From: Ashinkailepas kermadecensis
Taxonomy: Eukaryota > Arthropoda > Thecostraca > Neolepadidae
Direction of reading: 5' to 3'
Assembly: GCA_034440615.1 (NCBI GenBank)
Contig: JAOTOM010004798.1
Coordinates: 372,001-436,000 of the forward strand
Length of the DNA stretch: 64,000 bases
Each line of letters starts with the position of its first letter. Position 1 is the stretch's first letter. This document shows, one piece after another, positions 10,095-19,702 of this stretch. Position numbers and translations under genes: made by a program. A model generated the notes under the pieces. The model was given only the letters and a program-made list of their open reading frames with translations. It did not search any database and was not told the DNA's origin.

Positions 10095-11417
10095 TACGAT
10101 ACAACGGCTCGTAAAGCCTTGCAGTAAATGACTGTTTAGGTTAAGCGGGTAAAATGGTATTTGCAGTCGTATTCAGACAATGCCAATGCTATCAACTGCA
10201 GGTTTTCATACCAATGGCATAATCAGAAATCTTTCATGTTCATGACCTGGCTGACCTTGAGAAGGTTATCGGTGGTACAGCGTACTCTGAGAAAATATCG
10301 TAAAAATTGTCGACCCCGAGCGCAGATTAGCAGCGTAAACAGGCGAAACAAACGACTTGAGCAGGAATGAATTGAGCACTCGTTCACAGCTGACATCAAA
10401 ACTGCAAGATTTGACAATACATGAAGTTTTTACCCAAATATCTACAAAGGACGTATCATCAGTAAACCAAGCTGGCAGGTGCTGCCGCACATCGTTGTGT
10501 GTTGGGCGAGAGGTTGGGGGGGGGGGGGTTCCCGCCCAGGTAAAATGGCGTGGTGTGGTCTTGCAATAGTTTGTCAGGTATCCTCTCCTATTCATGCCAG
10601 CTATTGAAGTAAGCAAACAATGTTCCATAGCTTTGCCCTTAATTTAATCCCAGATAATGCCCTTAGATTTTCATTGTTTTCATGGTTCAATGGAACAATT
10701 CCGAATCATTCACAAACGTGCATATTTAATTGATCTGACTAACGTATCACGGACCACAATACACTTCTTGCATTCCAGAATATTGGCAGCGTTTTTTTTC
10801 TCATCCAGGTGGCGCCAGTCGCGTCCAGGTCCCACGAGCGTCGGCACCGATGGGTCCCTATGGTCCGTGAGGTTTGGAACGGAGGGAATATTTTTGGTGT
10901 AGTCTGAACCCCACTTGAAAAACTGGGAAAATCTGTGAAAGTACGATATCTTCCTGAAGTTCCACAGCTTCAGTATCAGGTGACATCTGAATCGAGAGGG
11001 TGGACACGCCTGACGATGCCGCCACGGGTCCGCCGGGCGGGTGTCCGTCTCGGTCAATGCCACCATGGCCTACGGCGGGGCCGACGAGCGGACTCGCCTG
11101 CCTGTCTGACCTGCCCTTAAAATGTGTTGCCTTTGAAATGGTTGTGCAGCTGTTGCATAACAATGTGCTTTACAAAACAGCAACATGCTTTTATCTTCCT
11201 CCATGCCAGTGCTGGAACGATCATCTCCACTGCGTCGTCTTCCTTTTCGTATCGGGATGAATGCCCGGCGTGGTAGCCAGGTCACGTGTACAGCTGAAGC
11301 ACCGCTCGCAGCGCCATCTATCAGCGGAGGACCCATCATCAGCTGCACGTGGCCCGCTCGGCGCATCGCTCCCATGTCAGCGGGAAACAGCACGGCTCGT
11401 GTCCGCCTTCTCCCGGC
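10095..11417. other. Anonymous sequence, no gene seen
   Basis: Short open frames on both strands, none with a recognisable domain. A G homopolymer occurs near 10517. Confidence 0.5.
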
Positions 11418-11465
11418 CAAAACCCCAAACCCTAAAACTCAAACCCAAAGCCCTAAACCCAAATA
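11418..11465. repeat. Short degenerate CCCTAAA-like repeat
   Basis: AACCCCAAACCCTAAAACTC continues as imperfect heptamers for about 48 bp. It resembles plant-type or degenerate telomeric heptamers but is too short and irregular to be a telomere. Confidence 0.5.
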
Positions 11466-13778
11466 ACTGACTGATCGATTTCCATTCGATCAATGATGTG
11501 CTGGGAAGCTGCCAGGGGCGCAACTAGGATAATGTGATGGGCTGTGAAGGATAATGTGATGGATAATTTTAGTAACCACAACCTGGACCAAAATATTAAT
11601 TAAAAAATCCACTGATTTCTACCCTTATTTTGGCGGGTTCACCTTTCCAAGTTTATTATCTTTTGCATCTCAAATGTCCTTCCCTCCTGTTATCGGCCCT
11701 TGATTCTAGGCCTCCATCGGCGGCTCCGCCGGCTGATTCCTGTCGGGAACCAGGACATGGGTATAAGAACCGGGAAATTATTGGTGTTGAAGAAATGACT
11801 AAGGCGGCCATTTTTTCCAGTTAATGCACTTTGGTTGTATGCTGAGATAAAAATATATTGCCATGGATTATGTGGCATGTTAGCGACTGACCAAATACAT
11901 GGAAGCCTTCGTACTTGTGCTATTGGTCCCTACCTTCATGGACGAGTCGCATTTTCGCTCCATCTTTCCATGTATCGCCATAGGTATAATTCTAGGTTTG
12001 ATTAGAAGTGTCAGGTACCCGTCTCCCACGTCCCGGACGTCGGAGCCACCCATGCAGGTCTCTACTACCAGGGGCGCAATCGTAGGTTGATGCAGACGGA
12101 TCTAAATTTCTTTCACCGATACCAATGACACCTCCCCCCCCCTCCCCACCAAAAACAGTATGGCACATTTGCCATGAGCATAAAGCGAAATATGGGCCGT
12201 GTCAGAGTGTACACCGATCGTGAACCACAGTCGTCACATTCTATCAAATGTCCACGGACGGCCAAAGGATTATACTTTTAGTAGGCGCGGACCATGGAAA
12301 TGAAATACTAAGAGAGAGAGCAATCATAGGTTGTCACCTGTTAGTCGATATTCCCCACCGTTGCCTACCATGCATGGGTGTCACTTGCATACCTCACTGC
12401 ATTGGTATTCTTCTGGGATTAACAGCAACAAGACCATGGCTACGACACTATTTCATGGTAGTGATTGTAAACGCATATGGTCGTTCCGAATAAGGTATTG
12501 CACGTCATGTACGGCGGCAGCAGCGACTTCTCTGGGCCTAGATATCGCATTAGAAGTGTTCATGTCTCGGCCAGGGTAGATAATGATAGAACACAATGAT
12601 ATGCATTTAGTGATATATAAAAAGATGTCAAAATGTTTTGAGCTGTTCGATTATAAATACTGTATAACATAGCTACAATGCGCTATGCCGTTCCATGGTT
12701 ATCTCACATACATCGGATAGGGCCAACTGTTGAATGTTGTACATGTTCACACGTAATGTCAAAGATGGCGCATATTCGCCGAATGGTGTGGATATACAAA
12801 CGCCCATAACATTTTTTTAGAGTAACTATTTTAAACCTGTACCACAGAGCTGCGAAGGGTTTGCAGATAGCTCGTGGGACATCTTTACCGGGCCTTTTGG
12901 TGATTCTTTTCCCGAGGCTATGTGTGGTCGCGGGTCTATTACGCAATGAATGAAGAATCTTCTGCTACTTTTGGGCAAAACCTCTGCTTTTCGTGGTTTC
13001 TCCACTTTATAGGACTGAGGGTACAATGTTTGGTCTTGTGGACCACTTCGGGCACATCCTAACACGATGACATATGTAATTGACCTTTTTAAGGTCATCC
13101 GAAGTCACGACCTAAGGTGACATCGTATGGCAAATTCCGGGCTAAGAGCTAGTCTATCGTAATTTTAGGTGTTGAATTTGAACTCAGCACCCATTTTTAC
13201 TGAAGAGAAGTAAAAACCGGAAACTGAGCAAGCATTCGAAATCTTCGAAAATGAGATCACGACTTTGAGCTAACCCGGTAACTTCCTAGTATGGCCTACA
13301 CGATTGATACGTCACTGGAATGACAATATTCTAAGATGCATATTGGTAGGCAATTGTGGCGCAAACTAGCAGTAGCTTGGGCAACTTTTCGAACATAATT
13401 ACTTTTCCCAAAATATTTTATGTATGACTACACTCCAGATGTCAACCAATAACTCCATATGGTCAAATTTGTGTTAAGCGCGAGATTTCGTCACAGACTA
13501 CACGCTGTGTATGTTTCGCTTATCTAGCATACCCGGCTTGGAGTCCGCAGGGTGTCGTTACTCGCCAAGCTCGGACATTTGTCTGGTCAGCGACACTAGT
13601 GCCACGCATCGGACGAAACGTTAGCTAAGATGCAAACATGCATGCTTTTTTTAACAACGCAATCCAATACGTGGTTGAAGAAAAACCATGTAGCAGAACA
13701 GTAATGTATTTCACTACCTTTTATGTCAGGTATGTTTCACCCTCATTCCCTTGATTTCTGGATCGTCATTTTACTGCT
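11466..13778. other. Anonymous sequence, no gene seen
   Basis: More than 2 kb without recognisable coding motifs. CAGGGGCGCAACTAGG at 11513 and CAGGGGCGCAATCGTAGG at about 12070 look like hAT-type transposon ends. They point the same way, so they do not bound one element. Confidence 0.45.
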
Positions 13779-14135
13779 GAAGGCAAACACTGTCATTATT
13801 CCATGTTCCAGCGGTGAACAGCTGACGAGTTTTCTGGTATTTCGTTGCTGTGTTAAAAAACATGACTTGGGGTGATAATTCAGATAATGCAGATAATGCA
13901 GGTGATAAAGCAGATAAACATGACAACTGATATAAAGTTCACCACCCTGCACCCAGTTTTTTGGACCGTCCTTTCCCGTTCAATATGAAAGCAGCCATTA
14001 TCCAAAATTCGACGGTGAACACCTTACTAGTTTCCACTGGGAGGAAACTAGTAAGATGTTCATCTTCTTCATTCATTCACGAAAGCAGCCATTATCAAAC
14101 ATTCTACGTTGAACATCTTACTAGTTTCCTCCTAT
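13779..14135. repeat. Cluster of direct and inverted repeat copies
   Basis: Direct copies of a segment running from GAAAGCAGCCATTATC to CTTACTAGTTTCC lie at about 13987-14035 and 14085-14129, with a more diverged copy near 13779-13845. An inverted partial copy at 14043-14061 pairs with 14017-14035 to make a hairpin of 19 bp with one mismatch and a 7-base loop. Confidence 0.7.
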
Positions 14136-14253
14136 TGCATTGCATTGGGCGACAGTGCAGTTAATTATACGTCGACTGATGTAAATTTCACAAGCCTCCA
14201 ATTAGAAACTAATTATAGTTATAAACAAAACATTTGATATTTCCTGTCTTCGT

Positions 14254-14475
14254 GTCCCAGCTATGACTGGCCCATGGAGGTGCGGCCCAGCCGGCGGCCC
14301 ATTGTCACCTGCCGGCCTCCCCAGCAGTCAGGTCCCAGCTGAGACTGCTGCCTGTGGAGGCCCGGCCCAGCGGGAGGCCCATCATCACCTGCCGACCTCC
14401 CCAGCAGTCAGGTCCCAGCTGGGACTGCTGCCTGTGGAGGCCCGGCCCAGCGGGCGGCCCATTATCACCTCACAG
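14254..14475. repeat. 78/80-bp GC-rich tandem repeat, 3 copies
   Basis: Copies start at 14254, 14332 and 14412 with GTCCCAGCT. In the third copy the start is a perfect 14-bp palindrome, GTCCCAGCTGGGAC. The second and third copies are nearly identical and the first is more diverged. Confidence 0.9.
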
Positions 14476-14835
14476 CCGGTCATAACGTCAGCTGTGCGGA
14501 CAAGCAAGAGTCGATTTGAACCACTTCGATGCCGATTTCTTCTACGATGATGATAGTTGCTCGGATCAAGGCTAGAGTGGATCTCGTAATCAGAACCGTA
14601 TGGACGTTTTCAAAGTGGGCTGGAGAAGAAGTGGCATGTGTGGGCTGTGCCTTTTCATAAAACGCCACAGGGTTCTATGAAAAGTGTTAAATATTTATAG
14701 ATGTCTGGTTGACAAAGCTGCTCTACCTGTCGTTCCCCGGCAATACTTGTGTTGACGGAGCTCGAGGGAGCGGCAATGGTGTCGTATTCAGCGCCAGCAC
14801 GTGTGCCGGGACAAGCTGGGAGTGACGCAGTCGGC
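14476..14835. other. Anonymous sequence, no gene seen
   Basis: No feature recognised between the two arrays. Confidence 0.5.
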
Positions 14836-16170
14836 GCCGGCGGCGGGCAGAGTAGTGTCGCTACACTCGGTCCGACGGCGGACAGAGTAGTGTCGTCACA
14901 CTCGGTCCGACGGCGGGCAGAGTAATGTCGTCACACTCGGTCCGACGGTGGGCAGAGTAGTGTCCTTACACTCGGTCCGACTGCGGACAGAGTAGTGTCG
15001 TCACACTCGGTCCGACGGTGGGCAGAGTAGTGTCGTCACATTCGGTCCGACGGTGGGCAGAGTAGTGTCGTCACACTCGGTCCGACGGCGGGCAGAGTAG
15101 TGTCGTCACACTCGGTCCGGCGGTGGGCAGAGTAGTGTCGTCACACTCGGTCCGACGGTGGGCAGAGTAGTGTCGTCACATTCGGTCCGACGGCGGGCAG
15201 AGCGGTGGGCAGAGTAGTGTCGTCACACTCGGTCCGGCGGTGGACAGAGTAGTGTCGTCACACTCGGTCCGGCGGTGGGCAGAGTAGTGTCGTCACACTC
15301 GGTCCGACGGTGGGCAGAGTAGTGTCGTCACATTCGGTCCGACGGCGGGCAGAGCGGTGGGCAGAGTAGTGTCGTCACACTCGGTCCGGCGGTGGACAGA
15401 GTAGTGTCGTCACACTCGGTCCGGCGGTGGACAGAGTAGTGTCGTCACATTCGGTCCGACGGCGGGCAGAGCGGTGGGTAGAGTAGTGTCGTCACACTCG
15501 GTCCGGCGGTGGACAGAGTAGTGTCGTCACACTCGGCCCGGCGGTGGGCAGAGTAGTGTCGTCACACTCGGTCCGACGGTGGGCAGAGTAGTGTCGTCAC
15601 ATTCGGTCCGACGGCGGGCAGAGCGGTGGGCAGAGTAGTGTCGTCACACTCGGTCCGGCGGTGGGCAGAGTAGTGTCGTCACACTCGGTCCGGCGGTGGA
15701 CAGAGTAGTGTCGTCACACTCGGTCCGGCGGTGGGCAGAGTAGTGTCGTCACACTCGGTCCGACGGCGGACAGAGTAGTGTCGTCACACTCGGTCCGGCG
15801 GCGGACAGAGTAGTGTCGTCACACTCGGTCCGACGGTGGGCAGAGTAGTGTCGTCACATTCGGTCCGACGGCGGGCAGAGCGGTGGGCAGAGTAGTGTCG
15901 TCACACTCGGTCCGGCGGTGGACAGAGTAGTGTCGTCACACTCGGTCCGGCGGCGGGCAGAGTAGTGTCGCTACACTCGGTCCGGCGGCGGACAGAGTAG
16001 TGTCGTCACATTCGGTCCGACGGTGGACAGAGTAGTGTCGTCACATTCGGTCCGACGGCGGGCAGGGCGGTGGGCAGAGTAGTGCTGTCACACTCGGTCC
16101 GACGGTGGGCAGAGTAGTGTCGTCACACTCGGTCCGACGGTGGGCAGAGTAGTGTCGTCACACTCGGTCT
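14836..16170. repeat. 35-bp minisatellite with higher-order insert
   Basis: The basic unit contains AGAGTAGTGTCGTCACACTC then GGTCCGACGGTGGGC, 35 bp. Main variants are CACACTC/CACATTC, CGACGG/CGGCGG and TGGGC/TGGAC/CGGGC. An extra 12-bp AGAGCGGTGGGC insert recurs about six times, near 15198, 15350, 15470, 15620, 15880 and 16065. It nearly always follows a CATTCGG-CGGCGGGC unit, so multi-unit blocks have been duplicated together. Confidence 0.95.
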
Positions 16171-16173
16171 GAT

Positions 16174-16339
16174 TGAGTTACATGCGGGTTCAGAAGTAAA
16201 CCCCTAGTCTGTCGTTCATTCTTGAGTAATATGTCATCGTATTCGGCGTTGTGTTGTCTGAATCGGCCAGCCGAGCAGTCTTCGATGATATATTACTCCG
16301 GAATGAACGACAGACTAGGGGTTTGCGTCTGAGTTACAT
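16174..16339. mobile_element. 146-bp inverted-repeat element with 10-bp flanking duplication
   Basis: TGAGTTACAT occurs at 16174-16183 and again at 16330-16339. Between them, AAACCCCTAGTCTGTCGTTC (from 16198) and its continuation to about 16240 form an imperfect 40-bp inverted repeat with 16283-16324, separated by about 42 bases. This is the layout of a foldback element or MITE with a target duplication. The first 14 bases after the left duplication are not mirrored on the right, so the ends are not clean. The superfamily is unknown. Confidence 0.5.
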
Positions 16340-17520
16340 CAAGCGGACAGAGAAACGGTATTCGTACGACTGGTTTCTCACTTCTCTAGTTTGTCGGGCA
16401 ACCGAACGGGCACGGAAAAGTCTTCACAAATGTGGAAAACGTCTCTCAAACTGATTAAAGAAAGTCAATTAATAAAACGTCAAGTGATTAAAGGAGGTGT
16501 GGTTGATAGGATCTAAGGTAAAAGGATATGTGCTCCATGTAGGGTCTACCCGGGCTACCAAGGTAGGATCTACCAATGTGGGATCTACCCCGATAAGCTA
16601 CAGTTTGTTGTGTTAAATTTGGAGGTATGTAGGCGTGGAAAAGGGTTCATATTACGCATGGTGGTGAGTGGAGGGCTGTTGTCGAACTATTACCTACTCT
16701 CACTTATTTGAGAACTACACCTTAGTTTTGTTGAACTGGAGATTTCGGATGACGTCACAGGTCAAGTGAAGTAAAAAGAGATCGAAAATTTGTGGACCAT
16801 AGCTTAGCTGTAAAAATGTCTGTCCATCGGTTCGTATAAGAGAATACTCATATAAAAGGCAAGCAGTATCGATTGTATACGTCACATTCATGTGGTCGAA
16901 TTAAGTTCAGATCAAATGGGGTCATGTGAGGTCACCGCGTGATTGCATATACTTGCTGCACTCGATGCGCGTTTGTCAGTAAAAAGGCGCCGGATGAAAA
17001 ACTATATGTTACATAGTAGAGGTGTTTCAGGTGAGATGAGTTCAGAGGCGTGCCGGACCATAGAGGTAATTTGCGCTGCCTTTAAAGCGAGTGGGTTTTG
17101 CGAGCAAGTCTAAGGCAAGTGTACATATATGTCAAGAAAGTCTGATGTTATAGTATATATACCATACTATATATACTATATATATACTTCGATACCTTAG
17201 CGCCACATATGTGTGGCGTTAAGCTGCTGAATACAGGGGCTGTGCGGGGAACATCTCCCGGATGCTTAGTGGTTTTAGTTTACTTTACTCTTCCGCAAGA
17301 TAATTTATAGTTGGGGTGGAGGAGGGCTGACGAGCAAGTTGGTTTTGCCACGGTGCTGACATTCGCCTGCTCTTGACGAATATGACCGAGGGGTCTCTAC
17401 GGTGTGAACAAGGAGGCAATTGGCCACACCGCCTATCACGCCGGACGCCGCGTCACGCGTGTGAGGTGTTAGCAGTTGGTTAGTAGCAGCATGCTTTCAT
17501 GCAGGGTTGTATGAGGTTAT
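16340..17520. other. Anonymous sequence with one strong hairpin
   Basis: No gene seen. CTTAGCGCCACA and TGTGGCGTTAAG (17196-17223) make a 12-bp stem with one G-T pair and a 4-base loop. Short TA-rich sequence lies just upstream. Confidence 0.5.
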
Positions 17521-17735
17521 TACGGTGTTTTGCAATTCGGCTCGTCTACGTCGGCTGTATCTCTGGGTGGCCGTTTCATGTGATAAATTGCAAGGCAAAT
17601 CGTCTCATCTACATCCGATGGCACCTCTGGGTAATCACTTTACGCTGTGCTAATTTCCAAGGGAAGTCGGCTCATTTACGTCGGACGGCACCGCTAGGTA
17701 GCCATTTATTTCGAGTGGGAAAGCGAATCGGCTAG
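17521..17735. repeat. 63-67-bp degenerate tandem repeat, 3 copies
   Basis: CTCGTCTACGTCGG, CTCATCTACATCCG and CTCATTTACGTCGG start at 17541, 17604 and 17671. Each is followed by a conserved GGCACC-CT-GGTAGCCATTT-like tract. A related tract (GGATGGCCATTTACG) follows the LINE 3' end at about 22785, so the LINE may have inserted in or beside this repeat. Confidence 0.6.
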
Positions 17736-17756
17736 TGTATGTCACTCACTACTCTG

Positions 17757-17800
17757 CCCTCGTCGCGAGCGGACGTGTTTTTGCGCTCCCGTGACGAGGG
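17757..17800. other. Hairpin upstream of the LINE
   Basis: CCCTCGTC and GACGAGGG form an 8-bp perfect stem, with inner AGCG/CGCT able to pair too. Its relation to the LINE 5' end is unknown. Confidence 0.4.
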
Positions 17801-17930
17801 AAAACCGTGAGTAAAAGATTGGGCACAGGTGGTTAGTGGAGGGAGGATTTGTTCTATTGTAGGCCTAGGTTAAGAAAGAGCGGTTATATTGTTTAACTTG
17901 AGTATATTAGACTTAGCCTAGGTATTATAA

Positions 17931-18825
17931 GCTTCTATAATTATCGATCGGCCACGTGTACGTTTGTAGACGGGTGGAGTGGCCACGTGGCTTAGGTTTC
18001 TGTTAGCATAGAGGAATAAGTTTGTGTCTGCTTGGTGTTTTAGTTGAAGATTAAAATAGTGAGCTTAACTTACACTAGGTAGCTTCTATAATTATCCATC
18101 GGCTACGTGGACGCTTTGTAGATGGGTGGCGTGGCCTCGTGGCTTAGGTTTCTGTAGTGCAGAGGAATAAGTTTTTTTGTTTGTTTTTTTTTGGTGGTTA
18201 AGTTTAAGATAGAGTTGACTAAAATAGTGTGTTTAAATTACACTAGGTATATCTTCTTGTCCTGGTGTTATTGTATAGGTATCTAGGTTTTTGATTATAT
18301 TATTGTTTAGTTTCGTTTAGTTGGAGTTTGCAGCTGGTGGTAGGTATTTAGCAATTACTTCTGTGCATATATTTGCATAGTTTTATCTCATAGGTTTCTT
18401 TTTAACGAGCAGATTTTTAGCTTCTAGAATTATCGATCGGCCACGTGGCTTAGGTTTCTGTTAGCATAGAGGAATAAGTCTGCGTCCACTTGGTGTTTAA
18501 GTTTAAGATGGACTTTAAGATTAAAATAGTGAGCTTAAATTACACTAGGTGCTTCTAGATTATCGATCGCCACGTGAACGCTTTGTAGACGGTTGGCGCG
18601 GTTCTGGCTTGGTTTCTGTAGTTGGGAAGTGGTGCTTTGGTGTTTAAGTTTAAGATAGAGCTTAGGACTAAAATAGTGAGCTTAAATTACCACTAGGTAT
18701 ATTTTCAATATACTGGTGTAATTGCAAAGGTATCTAGGCTTTTTTTTATCTTAGTTTGGTTTAGTTGGAGTTTGTAGCTGGTGAGCCGGGATAACTTTAT
18801 TTAAATAAAAAAATAAAAAAAAAAA
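17931..18825 (+). promoter_or_regulatory. Tandemly duplicated LINE 5' region (likely promoter units)
   Basis: Four related blocks begin with GCTTCTA-(T/G)-A-ATTATC at 17931, 18082, 18420 and 18551. Blocks one and three are short (about 130-150 bp). Blocks two and four are long and share an extra segment ending GTTTAGTTGGAGTTTG-(C/T)-AGCTGGTG. The whole is therefore a duplicated short-long pair of about 470-490 bp. Blocks carry a CCACGTG E-box-like core near the start and TTAAAATAGTGAGCTTAAAT towards the end. They lie directly upstream of ORF1 and end in an A-rich run next to its ATG. Tandem 5' monomers acting as promoters are known in mouse L1. A promoter role here is inference. Confidence 0.55.
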
Positions 18826-19695
18826 ATGCAAGGCGACTGTGGGAAGTGTAAGTGTATTGTAGTCATTGGGGACTTGAGTAAGAAAGTAGATATGTTAGCA
18901 AGGGAGGTGGAGCGTCTGAAGTGTTTGGTGGCAGGGCCCACCATAGGAAATGTCAGCCAGGCAAGCCAGGTGCAGGAGTCTAGGAGTGATAGTGGTGGAG
19001 ATAGTATAGACCATGACAGTAGAGAGTGGAGAGTAGCCAGACGCCAGAGTACGAGACTAGCTTTAGGGAAAATTGACAAAGGCATTGAAACTAATAATAG
19101 ATTTGAGGTACTGCAAGAGAGAGATAGAAATGCTGCTAAGGAGGAAGGGAGGAACGACCAGGCAGCTGATGGTAGAGAGGGGGAAGTTTTAGTTATAGGG
19201 GACTCAAGAGTGAGGTACATGGACCGTACTTTTTGTAGCAGGAACCCCAACAAACGGACTCGTGTTTGCTACCCAGGGGCCCAGGTAAAGGATGTTGGTG
19301 ATAGGATAGAAGGAGTGATGAAGGGTAGTGGAGAAAGCACAACAGTAATTGTGCAGGTTGGTGTAAATGATGTAGGAAAAGCAAAAACAGAGGAAACAAT
19401 GCAAGAGTATAGGGCTTTGATAGGTAGGTTAGCTGTGAGTAGGAAACGAGGAATGGTAACATCCATCCTCCCTATGGTTAAGGCAAGCATAGAGTGGTAC
19501 TCGAGGGCCATTGGGCTGAATACCAGGGTGGCCAAGATTTGTAAGGAACTTGGGGTGGGGTTCTTGGATTTGTGGGGGGATTTCTGGGGGAGGACTGAAA
19601 TGTTTGCATTAGATGGGTTACATTTGAGCAAGAGAGGAGTTGAATTGCTCAGCAATAGGTATGAGGAGGCTCTCATTAGGAAACAGGGAAACTAG
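18826..19695 (+). CDS. LINE ORF1 protein, coiled coil plus SGNH/GDSL esterase domain
   Basis: A 289-residue open frame with ATG at 18826 directly after an A-rich run. Residues 12-35 (with VDMLAREVERLKCLV) look like a short coiled coil, which could mediate multimerisation. An N-terminal CGKCKC cluster may be a vestige of a zinc-binding motif. Residues 80-100 contain the NRFEVL linker often seen in such ORF1s. From residue 120 the SGNH fold is clear: block I IGDSR with the nucleophile Ser127, the PGA glycine at 151, block III GVND (Asn181), and block V DGLH with Asp263 and His266. All four catalytic elements are present, so an active lipid or acyl esterase is plausible. In the CR1/L2 family this domain is linked to RNP formation or membrane interaction. 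ORF2 begins 8 bases after its TAG in another frame. The upstream start could be longer in the family consensus. Confidence 0.85.
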   Translation: MQGDCGKCKCIVVIGDLSKKVDMLAREVERLKCLVAGPTIGNVSQASQVQESRSDSGGDSIDHDSREWRVARRQSTRLALGKIDKGIETNNRFEVLQERDRNAAKEEGRNDQAADGREGEVLVIGDSRVRYMDRTFCSRNPNKRTRVCYPGAQVKDVGDRIEGVMKGSGESTTVIVQVGVNDVGKAKTEETMQEYRALIGRLAVSRKRGMVTSILPMVKASIEWYSRAIGLNTRVAKICKELGVGFLDLWGDFWGRTEMFALDGLHLSKRGVELLSNRYEEALIRKQGN

Positions 19696-19702
19696 GCAGG
19701 TC

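Noticed and set aside
14836..16170. CRISPR-like array of 35-bp repeats
   Set aside because: There are no unique spacers between repeats, only contiguous satellite units, and the context is eukaryotic. The same applies to all other arrays here.
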